A stretch of 64,000 bases of DNA, from positions 1 through 64,000 of the forward strand of contig NZ_LRUJ01000008.1 of the NCBI RefSeq assembly GCF_001548475.1, read 5' to 3'. The stretch is from Bordetella hinzii LMG 13501 (GTDB lineage Bacteria > Pseudomonadota > Gammaproteobacteria > Burkholderiales > Burkholderiaceae_B). Below, piece by piece: positions 1-6,857 of the stretch (its first letter is position 1; each line of letters begins with the position of its first letter). The notes under the pieces are model-generated. The model saw nothing but the letters and a program-made list of their open reading frames with translations. It was not told the origin of the DNA and ran no database searches. Both the position numbers and the translations under genes were made by a program.

Positions 1-287
1 GGGGCGGCCGCCTTTAGGTCCGGATCTTGGCCGGCGGCGATCTTTCTTTCCGCCTCTGCGCGCTTCTCGCGTGCCGCGGCTAGGGACACCGCCGGGTAGT
101 TGCCGAAAGTCAATGTCGATTCCTTCCCGGTCGAAGGCCGAACATAACGCATGCGCCAGGTCTTCGACCCGTTCGGCTTCAGTTCGAGGTACAGGCCTCC
201 GCCGTCCGGCAGCTTGTTCTTGCCGCCCAGCTTGAACGCGGCGCGGCGACAGCGTGCGTCGGTTAGCGGCACAACTTGGATGGGCAT
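1..287 (-). CDS. P4-type tyrosine integrase, N-terminal part (cut by window edge)
   Basis: This is the first 95 residues of a phage or genomic-island tyrosine recombinase; the catalytic C-terminal domain lies beyond the left edge. It begins MPIQVVPLTDARCRRAAF and continues with KLPDGGGLYLELKPNGSK and WRMRYVRPSTGKESTLTFG, the arm-binding DUF4102 domain of P4/CP4-57-type integrases. The family catalyses site-specific insertion and excision, usually at a tRNA or tmRNA gene. The gene reads out of the window, so the attachment site is probably further left. It opens the eroded prophage that fills the first 6.7 kb. Whether the full enzyme is intact cannot be judged here. Confidence 0.9.
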   Translation of the reverse strand, partial: MPIQVVPLTDARCRRAAFKLGGKNKLPDGGGLYLELKPNGSKTWRMRYVRPSTGKESTLTFGNYPAVSLAAAREKRAEAERKIAAGQDPDLKAAA

Positions 288-301
288 TTCTACGTTCCAG
301 G

Positions 302-571
302 TCAGGCAGTTTCAGGGGACGGGGCCTTGTAGCCCATGGGGTCGGCCAGCCAGTCCAGCAGATCCTGGCCGCGCCATGCCGTGCACGCTCCCGTCTGCTG
401 GGCCGGCTTCGGTGCCGTGCCGGCATTTACGCGCTGGCGCCAGGTCTCGCGCGAGTAGGGGATACGGTCGGCGAACTCCTTCCAGCGATACAGCCCCTCC
501 GGGCGAATAGCGTCAACCGGGCCGCGTCCGGTGATCGAGCGGCCTGCAGCCGCAGTGTGGGTGACATTCAT
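302..571 (-). CDS. AlpA-like phage regulator or excisionase, 89 aa
   Basis: This is a small basic protein whose centre (GLYRWKEFADRIPYSRETWR, then a Trp-rich tail with WRGQDLLDWLADP) looks like the winged-helix DNA-binding fold of AlpA/excisionase proteins. In P4-like islands such proteins control integrase expression and excision. Its place directly upstream of the integrase, on the same strand, fits that job. I chose the start MNVTH at 571 because it has a GGAGA ribosome-binding site and overlaps the stop of the upstream small ORF by ATGA, so the two are probably translationally coupled. The family call rests on pattern and context rather than a distinctive motif. Confidence 0.65.
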   Translation of the reverse strand: MNVTHTAAAGRSITGRGPVDAIRPEGLYRWKEFADRIPYSRETWRQRVNAGTAPKPAQQTGACTAWRGQDLLDWLADPMGYKAPSPETA

Positions 572-765
572 GCGTTTTTCTCTCCGCGGTTGGAAATGGG
601 TGCGGCCTCCTGGGCCGCAGTCTTCATTGCCGCCCGCCACGCCGGCATGTGGCGCCAGCGTTGGGCCAGGTTCGATACGTTGAGGTCCTGGACGGCCTGC
701 ACGCGCCGCGCGTCGGTCAGGACGGGCCGGATTGCCGCCCGGGCGGTGTTGTTCTGGTTGATCAT
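568..765 (-). CDS. Small phage protein of unknown function, 65 aa
   Basis: This short basic protein begins MINQNNTARAAIRPVLTDAR and has no motif I recognise. Support for a real gene is structural: a GGAG ribosome-binding site lies just before the ATG, and its stop overlaps the start of the AlpA-like gene by four bases, as is usual in compact phage operons. A longer reading frame continues upstream to 1176, but that part is proline-rich, lacks an internal ribosome-binding site and overlaps the oppositely oriented gene at 820-1083. Function unknown. Confidence 0.5.
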   Translation of the reverse strand: MINQNNTARAAIRPVLTDARRVQAVQDLNVSNLAQRWRHMPAWRAAMKTAAQEAAPISNRGEKNA

Positions 766-819
766 GCTGACACTCCGATAGGGGTGGGGTACGATGGGCC
801 GACAAAGCTGGGAGGCCAT

Positions 820-1083
820 ATGGCAGAGAAAATTGGGATGCGAACGGTCGAAGTCATTCCGGGGATTAAGGTGACAGCCTGGGCTCAAAAGGAGGGCGAC
901 GGCAGCCTCTTCAGCGGGCGTGCGGTATGGGGTAGAGAACCAACAGTCACAGACGGCTCGTTGGGGATCATCCATGAGGGCCCTATGCCCGCGGGTAGCA
1001 CTCCGAATCAAGCCATCGAGTTGGCAGTGTTGGACGTGCGGCGCATGATCAAGCTGGGCGTGCTCGAAAGTATTTACGGCTGA
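820..1083 (+). CDS. Small phage protein of unknown function, 87 aa
   Basis: This ORF starts MAEKIGMRTVEVIPGIKV, with a GGAGG ribosome-binding site five bases before the ATG. It is the only plus-strand gene in the early minus-strand block, so it is divergent from the AlpA-like operon and probably has its own promoter in the short gap at about 766-810. The protein is mixed alpha/beta-looking, with no membrane segment, signal peptide or cysteines. I do not recognise a family. A frame extending upstream to 649 is open but lies over the opposite-strand gene and has no obvious ribosome-binding site. Confidence 0.6.
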   Translation: MAEKIGMRTVEVIPGIKVTAWAQKEGDGSLFSGRAVWGREPTVTDGSLGIIHEGPMPAGSTPNQAIELAVLDVRRMIKLGVLESIYG

Positions 1084-1111
1084 TCCACTGGCGTAGGGTG
1101 AGGCCTCCATG

Positions 1112-1462
1112 TCACTCCTCTGCGCGGGCGGCGGTCTGGGCGGCAACGGGGGCGGCGACACGGCGCACGAGATCATGGACCTCGAATCCTAATTGCCACG
1201 CTTCCTGCGCCCGAGCTATGAGCGGCGTCAGTTCTACGAACGCGGGCATGGCGGGCGACCGGATTTCCCAGGCCACGGACAGATGATCCTGTCGGATCGG
1301 CTCCGCGCTTGCGGCATAAGGAATCAGCGCTGCCTGGCCAATCAGGTGGAGCGCCACCCGCAGGTCCTCGGCCGCGACAGAGCATGTGGCCGGCCCGCCG
1401 AAATCGGTCCGGGTCTGCGCCAAGGCACTTTGAAGGGCATCAATGTGTTGTTGGAAAGTCAT
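1112..1462 (-). CDS. Phage hypothetical protein, 116 aa
   Basis: This soluble, mainly alpha-helical protein begins MTFQQHIDALQSALAQTR and contains DLRVALHLIGQAALIPYAAS. No known motif is visible. The start at 1462 was chosen because it overlaps the stop of the upstream gene by ATGA, showing a coupled pair within the minus-strand operon exonuclease - 117-aa protein - this gene. Such small proteins are typical of the early region of lambdoid and P4-like prophages. Function unknown. Confidence 0.6.
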   Translation of the reverse strand: MTFQQHIDALQSALAQTRTDFGGPATCSVAAEDLRVALHLIGQAALIPYAASAEPIRQDHLSVAWEIRSPAMPAFVELTPLIARAQEAWQLGFEVHDLVRRVAAPVAAQTAARAEE

Positions 1463-1812
1463 GCACCCAGCTCCCGCCACGTTTGAATGTTGCTGACAGC
1501 GTGGATAAGTCGCGGCTGGTCACCGGCCGCCCGGGCCGCGGCATGGCGCATGGCCAGCGGGTAGCGAAGCGGGGGCCGAGCCGCAGGCCCGCGAGCTCGC
1601 CGCGGGCTGGGCACGCTGTCGGCCGCTATGAAGCGCTCGAGGAACGACAGATAGCTGGAGGGGCGGGGAGCTGGCCAGCTCATTCTGTCTGCGACAATTG
1701 CCAGGATCGAATCGAAAGGAGTATTCGCCGGCACGCTGGCGCCCATCGCGCGCAGCTTACCGGCGGCCAGGCGTCCAGCTGCCCGCGTCTGCGGGGAAAC
1801 ATGGATTTTCAT
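1459..1812 (-). CDS. Phage hypothetical protein, 117 aa
   Basis: This basic protein begins MKIHVSPQTRAAGRLAAG and is rich in Arg, Pro and Ala in its second half, with no recognised domain. The start lies one base after the stop of the exonuclease gene, and the gene's own stop overlaps the next start by four bases, so three minus-strand genes form one tight operon. The link to a nuclease suggests phage DNA metabolism, but that is context only. Confidence 0.55.
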   Translation of the reverse strand: MKIHVSPQTRAAGRLAAGKLRAMGASVPANTPFDSILAIVADRMSWPAPRPSSYLSFLERFIAADSVPSPRRARGPAARPPLRYPLAMRHAAARAAGDQPRLIHAVSNIQTWRELGA

Positions 1813-1813
1813 T

Positions 1814-2437
1814 TCAGGCGGCCTCCATCTGGCCATGCACCAGATCCTGGATGCGGAAATAGACGTCCATGCACCCGCGCACGTCGGCCAGGGCGCTGTG
1901 TGCGTTCTCCAGTGGTTTGCCGGTGAAGTACTGCACTGCCTCGCCCAGGTTGGCCGTCTTGAAGTGGTGGCGGTTGGCGGCCACCATCTTGGCCGTAGGC
2001 GGCAGCTTCAGAATGGGTGTGGCCAGACGCGCTGTGCATTCCGCCGCGCTGGCCCTCCAGCGCTCGTGGTCGGCTTCCAGTTCGCCGGCGCGGTGCTGGG
2101 CGATGCGGATGATGCGGGCATCAAATTGCTCGTTGTGCGCGACACGCGGGCGCCCGGCCCACAGCTCAAGGAAGAGGGACAGGGCCAGCGTCTCGGGCAC
2201 GCCCACCTCCATGGCGTATTCGGTGGTGATGCCGTGAACCCCGGTGACCTCATCGGGGATGGTCCAGCCGTCCGGCCGGACGACCAGATCCAGGCTGGCG
2301 ATCGTCTCGCGGCTGTCCATGTTCACCAGGGCCGCCGCCAGCTGAACGATGTGCGGCTGGTCAGGGTGCTCGGACGGCTCCTTGAAAAGGGGCAGGCCAG
2401 TCGTCTCGGTGTCGTAGAAGAGTTTCAGGTTTCCCAT
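1814..2437 (-). CDS. DnaQ-like 3'-5' exonuclease of phage type, about 207 aa
   Basis: This is a predicted DEDD-superfamily exonuclease. The first acidic motif is YDTETTGLPLF near the N-terminus (catalytic Asp and Glu). The middle has HNEQFDARII, matching the second (Exo II) motif, and the C-terminal part AHSALADVRGCMDVYFRI supplies the last His and Asp of the DEDDh pattern. Such proteins degrade single-stranded DNA or proofread, and are common in prophages. The start MGNLKLFYD was chosen because the fold begins there. The frame is open further upstream through a proline-rich stretch, so an earlier start is possible. It leads the three-gene minus-strand operon. Confidence 0.85.
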   Translation of the reverse strand: MGNLKLFYDTETTGLPLFKEPSEHPDQPHIVQLAAALVNMDSRETIASLDLVVRPDGWTIPDEVTGVHGITTEYAMEVGVPETLALSLFLELWAGRPRVAHNEQFDARIIRIAQHRAGELEADHERWRASAAECTARLATPILKLPPTAKMVAANRHHFKTANLGEAVQYFTGKPLENAHSALADVRGCMDVYFRIQDLVHGQMEAA

Positions 2438-2731
2438 ATGGTCGCTCTCTCTCATCCGGCGGGCTTTCGACGGTTTCCACATCGAGGGCACGGAGCTGCG
2501 CCACACCGTCGGCGGCGGACGCGGCGGTGAGCGCGGTGAAATCTTGATTTTCAGTTGGGACGTGGCTGCGGCTCCGGCAGGGCTGTTTTGAAGGCACCAT
2601 TAAGAATGGGGCGCCCAACATGCGCAAGGCTCTTTCGAATGCATGCGCGCGCCCTCAATATAATTGATTTATTTTGTTGCATTTTTACGGGATTTGCGCG
2701 AGGCTAACGGGTCTTATTGGAGGACTCGGTA
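2438..2731. promoter_or_regulatory. Divergent intergenic region with AT-rich promoter-like segment
   Basis: This gap separates the minus-strand exonuclease operon from the plus-strand DUF4747-like cassette. The part nearest the cassette (about 2655-2690) is sharply AT-rich against a GC-rich background and contains a TATAAT at 2659-2664 and T-runs. This fits a promoter for the cassette or the phage control region, but no convincing -35 element can be assigned. A GGAGG ribosome-binding site for the cassette lies at 2719-2723. Confidence 0.4.
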
Positions 2732-3610
2732 ATGGCGCGAACTCGTACCTTTGACGTAGGGGGAGTAAACCTGAAGGTTCACACCCGACATACTCCGAGC
2801 GAGTATGTCGAGCTATGGCAAACGCTCTATAGGATGCGAGGAACCGTCCTTTGGGGGCCGCAGGCAATGATGATTGGGGAGGCTCAACGCCTGGACCCCG
2901 ATGACTCCGAGTCACCGATTTTCGGGCACATCTACAAATTTTTGAATATCGATCCTAGTGATCCCTGGTTCGACATTCAAAAGAGGAAGCCCGCGACGGA
3001 TGAGGACGTTTCCCAAGTCTCGATTCCAGATTTTCTTAAGCCGAATCTACGTTTCGTGCCGTACCTGTTCTTGCCCAAGAAGCACCGCTTGTACCTGATC
3101 ACCAAAGCGGGGGCGAACGTGTCAGACTCAATGGCCGCGTCCACCGCGGGTCGAATGCTTGAGAAATTGTCTGAACGGGAGCGGATCGTAAAGCGATTTG
3201 GTAGGGTCGAAATTAACGTCCTCAAGAACAAGAAGGCTGTGGAGGACCTGCTTGAGTGGCAGGTGATCAAGCGGTTGGAGATCTACATAGAACGCCCCAA
3301 CGCCCTGGAGGACGAAGACGAGCAGGCGATACTGGACAGGCTCGAAGGAATGCGGGCGGAGTCGCAACAGGTTGTCTACAAGAAGGCCAGCGGTGCTAAG
3401 ACATTAGTCCCTGATCGGCGTCTCAAAACACTCGCGATGGCCGCTGCCGATAATGGCGAGGTCAAGGTTGTTGGTCGGAATAAACAGGGGATTAAGGACA
3501 CGGCGTCATCTAAGCAGTTCCCTCTGCACGAGACGACCACTTACGAACCTTCTAAGATGACTCTTACAGACGCCTTCAAGACATTTGTACTGAGCACATT
3601 GGCTAAATGA
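2732..3610 (+). CDS. DUF4747-like protein, first gene of a two-gene low-GC cassette
   Basis: This is a 292-residue soluble protein. The stretches SEYVELWQTLYRMRGTVLWG, IFGHIYKFLNIDPSDPWFD and IPDFLKPNLRFVPYLFLPKK match my recollection of the functionally uncharacterised DUF4747 family. The middle (SERERIVKRFGRVEINVLKN) looks like a basic helical segment. There is no signal peptide or membrane helix. The ATG at 2732 has GGAGG eight bases upstream; an in-frame TTG at 2717 is less likely. The gene is followed four bases later by a polytopic membrane protein, so the two are almost certainly co-transcribed. Base composition is visibly less GC-rich than the surroundings and AGA, ATA and TTA-type codons appear, suggesting recent transfer. 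A role in phage exclusion or superinfection immunity is inference from architecture and location. Confidence 0.6.
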   Translation: MARTRTFDVGGVNLKVHTRHTPSEYVELWQTLYRMRGTVLWGPQAMMIGEAQRLDPDDSESPIFGHIYKFLNIDPSDPWFDIQKRKPATDEDVSQVSIPDFLKPNLRFVPYLFLPKKHRLYLITKAGANVSDSMAASTAGRMLEKLSERERIVKRFGRVEINVLKNKKAVEDLLEWQVIKRLEIYIERPNALEDEDEQAILDRLEGMRAESQQVVYKKASGAKTLVPDRRLKTLAMAAADNGEVKVVGRNKQGIKDTASSKQFPLHETTTYEPSKMTLTDAFKTFVLSTLAK

Positions 3611-3614
3611 GGCT

Positions 3615-4280
3615 ATGACGAAGAATCGCAAATCCGAACACGGAAACGCACGCCTACTCAGGGAGGTGTGGACCATTACAAGAGGCTGCAGAGGTCTTGT
3701 GCACGGTCCGGAATTTCGGATTTGTATCGTCGCCTGGGTCTTAACTGGGGCGTATTGGATTAGAGAGCCTTGGTGGGATCAGGTGATCGCAACCGTGCCG
3801 ACGCTGCTTGGATTCACGCTCACTGGGTTCGCCATTTTTCTTGGGTTTGGAAGCGACAACTTCAAGCGCTTTTTGGCGATGGGGAGCTCGGAGACGGAGA
3901 ACCAATATTTGAGCGTCGGCGCTGCGTTTGTTCTCTTCGTGATCGTTCAGCTGGCAGCGCTTATCTTTGCAATGGTCGTGAAGGGCTTTCAATTTCCGAC
4001 GCCTGATTTTCTTGTGCCCTACGAGCGATACCTCATGATCGGTTCGGCAATTGTGGCCGGCACGGGTTACTTCGCGTTTCTTTATGGCCTTATCTTGTCT
4101 TTGAGGGCCGCTCTACGCATTTATCGCCTTAGCCGATGGTATTCCATGTACTTGAGACATGCGTCCGACAGTGAACAGCCGCAGCGCAAGCGCGAGGACG
4201 TACCTGAAAAGGAACGTGCGGGTAAGGCGAGCCGCACGTCGATCTTGCGCACAAGGCGCAACCGCAGGCGAAGCGTATAG
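3615..4280 (+). CDS. Polytopic membrane protein, second gene of the low-GC cassette
   Basis: This is a 221-residue protein with about four predicted transmembrane helices at roughly 34-48, 57-80, 98-121 and 139-166, for example VPTLLGFTLTGFAIFLGFGS and FVLFVIVQLAALIFAMVV. The C-terminal 50 residues are hydrophilic and strongly basic (RRNRRRSV at the end), probably cytoplasmic. The start follows the DUF4747-like stop by four bases, indicating coupled translation. I do not recognise a named family. A cytoplasmic sensor-like protein paired with a small membrane protein resembles the layout of RexA/RexB and other abortive-infection pairs, but no sequence similarity to RexB is visible. GC content is low like its partner. 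Confidence 0.6.
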   Translation: MTKNRKSEHGNARLLREVWTITRGCRGLVHGPEFRICIVAWVLTGAYWIREPWWDQVIATVPTLLGFTLTGFAIFLGFGSDNFKRFLAMGSSETENQYLSVGAAFVLFVIVQLAALIFAMVVKGFQFPTPDFLVPYERYLMIGSAIVAGTGYFAFLYGLILSLRAALRIYRLSRWYSMYLRHASDSEQPQRKREDVPEKERAGKASRTSILRTRRNRRRSV

Positions 4281-4332
4281 GCTATCGTCCGTGATAGTTC
4301 GGTTGTGCGTCAACGAGCTCCGGGCCCGATCC

Positions 4333-4554
4333 TCAAAAGTGCGCACGTAGCTCACTCAAATGCAGCTCGATTTGAGCTAGAACGCGAGGCGCACATTCTG
4401 CGCAAATATTCTCTCTGACCATTCCGGTGTCATCGTACTGCGCCAGATGTATGTCGCCTGGCGCGATTGTGTGCTTCGAATTTGCGTGGCATTTCCGAAC
4501 TCCGGCGGCGGTCTCGATCTTTAAGTTCTTCAGCGGGTTGCGTGCCTTTGCCAT
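4333..4554 (-). CDS. Small putative zinc-binding phage protein, 73 aa
   Basis: This short protein starts MAKARNPLKNLKIETAAG. It carries one Cys-x-His pair (KCHANSKH) and, about 28 residues later, a Cys-x2-Cys pair (ICAECAPRVL), spaced like a small treble-clef or zinc-ribbon fold. A GGAG ribosome-binding site lies inside the upstream ATGGAGAAAACA. It is transcribed opposite to its neighbours, between the membrane-protein gene and the DUF2280 gene. Small zinc-finger proteins of this kind are common in phages as DNA-binding or nuclease-accessory factors, but no specific function can be assigned. A longer antisense frame above it is spurious. Confidence 0.5.
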   Translation of the reverse strand: MAKARNPLKNLKIETAAGVRKCHANSKHTIAPGDIHLAQYDDTGMVRENICAECAPRVLAQIELHLSELRAHF

Positions 4555-4612
4555 TGTTTTCTCCATCGTTGGACTTATTAGCGGTTTAGCGCTTCCCGTA
4601 GGTATTTGCAAT

Positions 4613-4987
4613 ATGGCAAAACTCACCGACGCGCACAAGACTTTCATCGTGCAGGCGCTGGCCTGCTGGGATACTCCTACTGAGGTTTCGGAGGCCTTGC
4701 GCGACCAGTTCGGCATCGACGTGCCGCGCATGCAGGTGGCACAGTACGACCCCACCAAGGTAGCGGGGAAGGACCTCGCCAAGAAATGGCGGGACCTGTT
4801 CGACGCCACGCGCAAGCGCTTGCGCGAGGAGGTGGCCGAGATCCCCATTGCTGACCAGACCTTCCGGCTGCGGCAGCTCGGCAAGATCTACGAGCGGCAC
4901 ATCAGCCGCGGAAACGTCATCGGCGCGGCTGGCGTTTTGGAGCAGGCCGCCAAGGAAGTGGGCGGCGCATTCACGAACAGGCGGGAG
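4613..4987 (+). pseudogene. DUF2280-family phage gene, truncated at its 3' end
   Basis: The frame begins MAKLTDAHKTFIVQALACWD and keeps the typical YDPTKVAGKDLAKKWRDLFD and LEQAAKEVGGAFTNRRE segments of DUF2280, a small phage protein usually encoded next to terminase genes. After about residue 124 the family-like sequence stops abruptly. The frame then runs on to 5212 as meaningless sequence, because a baseplate-type gene in another frame has been joined there. The break at about 4985 therefore looks like a deletion or rearrangement junction. The N-terminal domain may still be expressed as an odd fusion, but I treat the gene as broken. Confidence 0.75.
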
Positions 4988-5414
4988 CATACCTGTCCAT
5001 GTATCCCGGCTCGGCCACCGGCGTGTCGCTGGACCGCGCCGTGTCTTTCACGGGAGTGCAGCGCTACCGTGACGAAAAGTCGCGGGCATACGTTGTGCTC
5101 TATGGTTCCTCGGGACGGAGGTCCGAGCAGGCGCGCAGATTCGCCACCGCGTCAGCCAGAATCTGTGGTCCTTAGCCGGTCCGGTCCAAATTATCGCGGG
5201 CCGGGCGGCTGATCTGGTGCTGCAGCCTCGCGTGTTGGTAAACACCACCTACGAGGTGTCAATCAACGGCGTGCCGTACACATACTCCACCGGTCCGACC
5301 GCCAATTTGCCGCAGGTGCTTGCCGGCCTGGTTGGCGCCGTCTCTACGAGTGGGCTCGAGGTGTCCAGCGATGGGGCATCGGTAACTCTGAAACCAGCCC
5401 CCTGTAACTGCTAA
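4984..5414 (+). pseudogene. Baseplate J-like tail protein fragment with a frameshift
   Basis: Translating from 4984 gives a segment with ATGVSLDRAVSFTGVQRYRD, characteristic of the middle of baseplate J/gp47-type phage tail proteins. That frame hits a stop near 5175. At about 5110-5117 the homology moves to the next frame (TEVRAGAQIRHRVSQNLWSL, then VNTTYEVSINGVPYTYSTG), consistent with loss of one base in the GGGAC run. The second frame ends at 5412-5414, where the stop codon appears to come from antisense AbiTii sequence. N-terminal and C-terminal thirds are missing. This is a clear decayed fragment with no start codon of its own. Confidence 0.75.
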
Positions 5415-5550
5415 GCTTATTCTCGATCCACACAAGCTCACTCGACAAGTCGAGCTTGGTGGCTGCCACCTTGGCCAGCCGTAGAAGGCTCGACACTGAT
5501 TCAGTGCTATCAAGGGCTTTAGATTGGATATCCCGGATTAACGAAGCCAT
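5404..5550 (-). pseudogene. AbiTii-domain N-terminal remnant
   Basis: On the minus strand, ATG at 5550 begins MASLIRDIQSKALDSTESVS and continues SLLRLAKVAATKLDLSSELV to WIENKLSSY. This is the typical start of the AbiTii domain, found at the N-terminus of abortive-infection proteins of the AbiT-ii kind. Homology ends at about residue 49, exactly where the baseplate fragment from the other strand begins. Downstream codons to 5344 make no sense. The gene has been cut by the same rearrangement that joined it to the baseplate piece, so its effector part is lost. It shows that this phage region once carried a defence gene. Confidence 0.65.
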
Positions 5551-5633
5551 TCTGGTTTCTCATTGTTTTCGGATACCGCATTTACCACGCGGGATCGATG
5601 CCTGCGGCATCGCTCCCAGAGGGACCGCGCACC

Positions 5634-6083
5634 ATGGCGCGACCATCCAAGTACCAGCCGGCGTTCGCCGAGCAGGCGGCGAAGCTCTGCCGCCTCGGCG
5701 CCACCGACAAAGACCTGGCCGATTTCTTCGCTGTGACGGAGCGCACGCTCAACACCTGGAAGAAGCAGCACGCCGAGTTTCTTCAGGCCCTAAATGCGGG
5801 CAAGACCCTGGCCGATGCCGAGGTGGCCGACAGGCTCTACCAGCGCGCCCTGGGCTACACGCATGCCGAGGACGACATCCGGGTTTGCGACGGCGTGATC
5901 GTCACGACGCCCACCACCAGGCACTACCCGCCGGACACCACAGCCTGTATCTTCTGGCTGAAGAACCGACGCCCGGATCTCTGGCGCGACAAGCCGGACC
6001 CGACCAACGACGACAACGCGCCGCCGCCGGTGAAGGTCGTGATCGAGGTGGTAAACGCAAGCGTCCCTGATGTCGACGTTTAA
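5634..6083 (+). CDS. Phage terminase small subunit-like protein, 149 aa
   Basis: This protein starts MARPSKYQPAFAEQAAKLCR, followed by GATDKDLADFFAVTERTLNT. It is a helix-turn-helix of the resolvase/terminase small-subunit type that recognises packaging sites. The second half contains YTHAEDDIRV and the Trp-rich FWLKNRRPDLWRDK typical of this family. The ATG at 5634 has a GAGGGA ribosome-binding site. The gene appears intact, and its end overlaps the start of the terminase large-subunit stub by 14 bases, the normal arrangement for a terminase pair. With the large subunit broken, it cannot support packaging by itself. Confidence 0.8.
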   Translation: MARPSKYQPAFAEQAAKLCRLGATDKDLADFFAVTERTLNTWKKQHAEFLQALNAGKTLADAEVADRLYQRALGYTHAEDDIRVCDGVIVTTPTTRHYPPDTTACIFWLKNRRPDLWRDKPDPTNDDNAPPPVKVVIEVVNASVPDVDV

Positions 6084-6210
6084 CCAGCCCCAGGCCCGGT
6101 TCCTGGCGCTGCCGCACAAGTTCCGCGCGTTCGTCGCCGGCTTCGGCAGCGGCAAGACCTGGGTAGGCGGGGCCGGCCTGTGCCGTCACGCCTGGGAATG
6201 TTCCTCGTGA
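6070..6210 (+). pseudogene. Terminase large subunit, cut just after Walker A
   Basis: The frame begins MSTFNQPQARFLALPHKFRA and reaches the ATP-binding motif VAGFGSGKTWVGG of a phage terminase large subunit (normally 450-600 residues). It then ends at a TGA after 46 codons. Immediately after this the sequence changes character and becomes a lower-GC, tail-protein-like piece, so most of the gene was deleted. The translation start overlaps the terminase small-subunit gene in the usual way. The remnant lacks Walker B and the nuclease domain and cannot function. Confidence 0.85.
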
Positions 6211-6533
6211 CCACGGCTCAAGCACTGCGCTACGTTGGATGGGACAATACACCAGGGGCGCAACATCAGGTGTTCTACTATTTGGCTCAGCCTTTAGGGA
6301 ATGCTGGGATGACGGCCGGGCGAGTGTGCTATCAGGTGAGTCATGATTTCAATAACAATGGGCATATCGCTGACGATATGGGGCACACTTATTCTGGCTT
6401 GCAGGTGATAGACCAGGTAGGGAAGTTCCGTGGGTTTGTATTTGCTGACTCATCCGTTAACGGCGCGCCGGTGACTACCGGCGACAACCATACGATTTCG
6501 TCACTCAATTACCTCGATACGCAGACTATTTAA
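6180..6533 (+). pseudogene. C-terminal piece of an unidentified phage (tail-like) protein
   Basis: An open frame with only a GTG at its upstream edge reads RYVGWDNTPGAQHQVFYYLA, later VCYQVSHDFNNNGHIADDMG, and ends NYLDTQTI with a TAA. It is less GC-rich than the terminase sequence it abuts and has the Asn/Gly/Thr-rich look of a fibre or surface protein tip. I do not recognise the family. Because it begins inside the broken terminase and has no ribosome-binding site, it is probably the surviving 3' end of a larger gene. The true junction lies between about 6195 and 6240. Confidence 0.45.
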
Positions 6534-6857
6534 GCGGTAGGTATGCTAACGGGTATGGCTGTGGTCTTCCCGCAAGGAGAGGTAGCGAATTCAACAACTT
6601 GCGTTACGAATCCCGTTCCAATACCTCCTGCCAATACACTAGGTCGGCAAGACAGTTCAAAACGTCTTGAGACACAGAAAAGCCTTAGACATAAACGGTC
6701 TAGGGCTTTTTGGTTTTTTCACCGTCCTTCTTGTCGACAACAAGTCTTGCTGACGCTGAACACCTCGCAGGCCACCAGCCATCATTGCACCGTCAGTTCA
6801 AGTTCGCGGCCGAGGCTGGTGGATGGCGACGACCGCTGCCGAGCTCGTCATTTCGGC
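6534..6857. other. Non-coding stretch at the right edge of the prophage remnant
   Basis: No convincing gene is seen. The first half is relatively AT-rich and ends with the terminator at 6678-6711; from about 6720 base composition returns to the GC-rich host style. The segment CGAATCCCGTTCCA near 6607 is reminiscent of a tRNA T-arm, so the prophage right attachment site may lie here, but no tRNA can be folded. The matching left end is outside the window. Confidence 0.4.
6678..6711 (+). terminator. Rho-independent terminator after the tail-like fragment
   Basis: An inverted repeat AAAGCCTTAGAC / GTCTAGGGCTTT (one G-U pair) with a seven-base loop is followed by a run of T. It would end transcription from the phage late-gene remnants and marks the approximate right end of the prophage. 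Confidence 0.8.

Noticed and set aside
6596-6640. tRNA-like sequence CGAATCCCGTTCCA
   Set aside because: No acceptor, D or anticodon arm can be folded around it.
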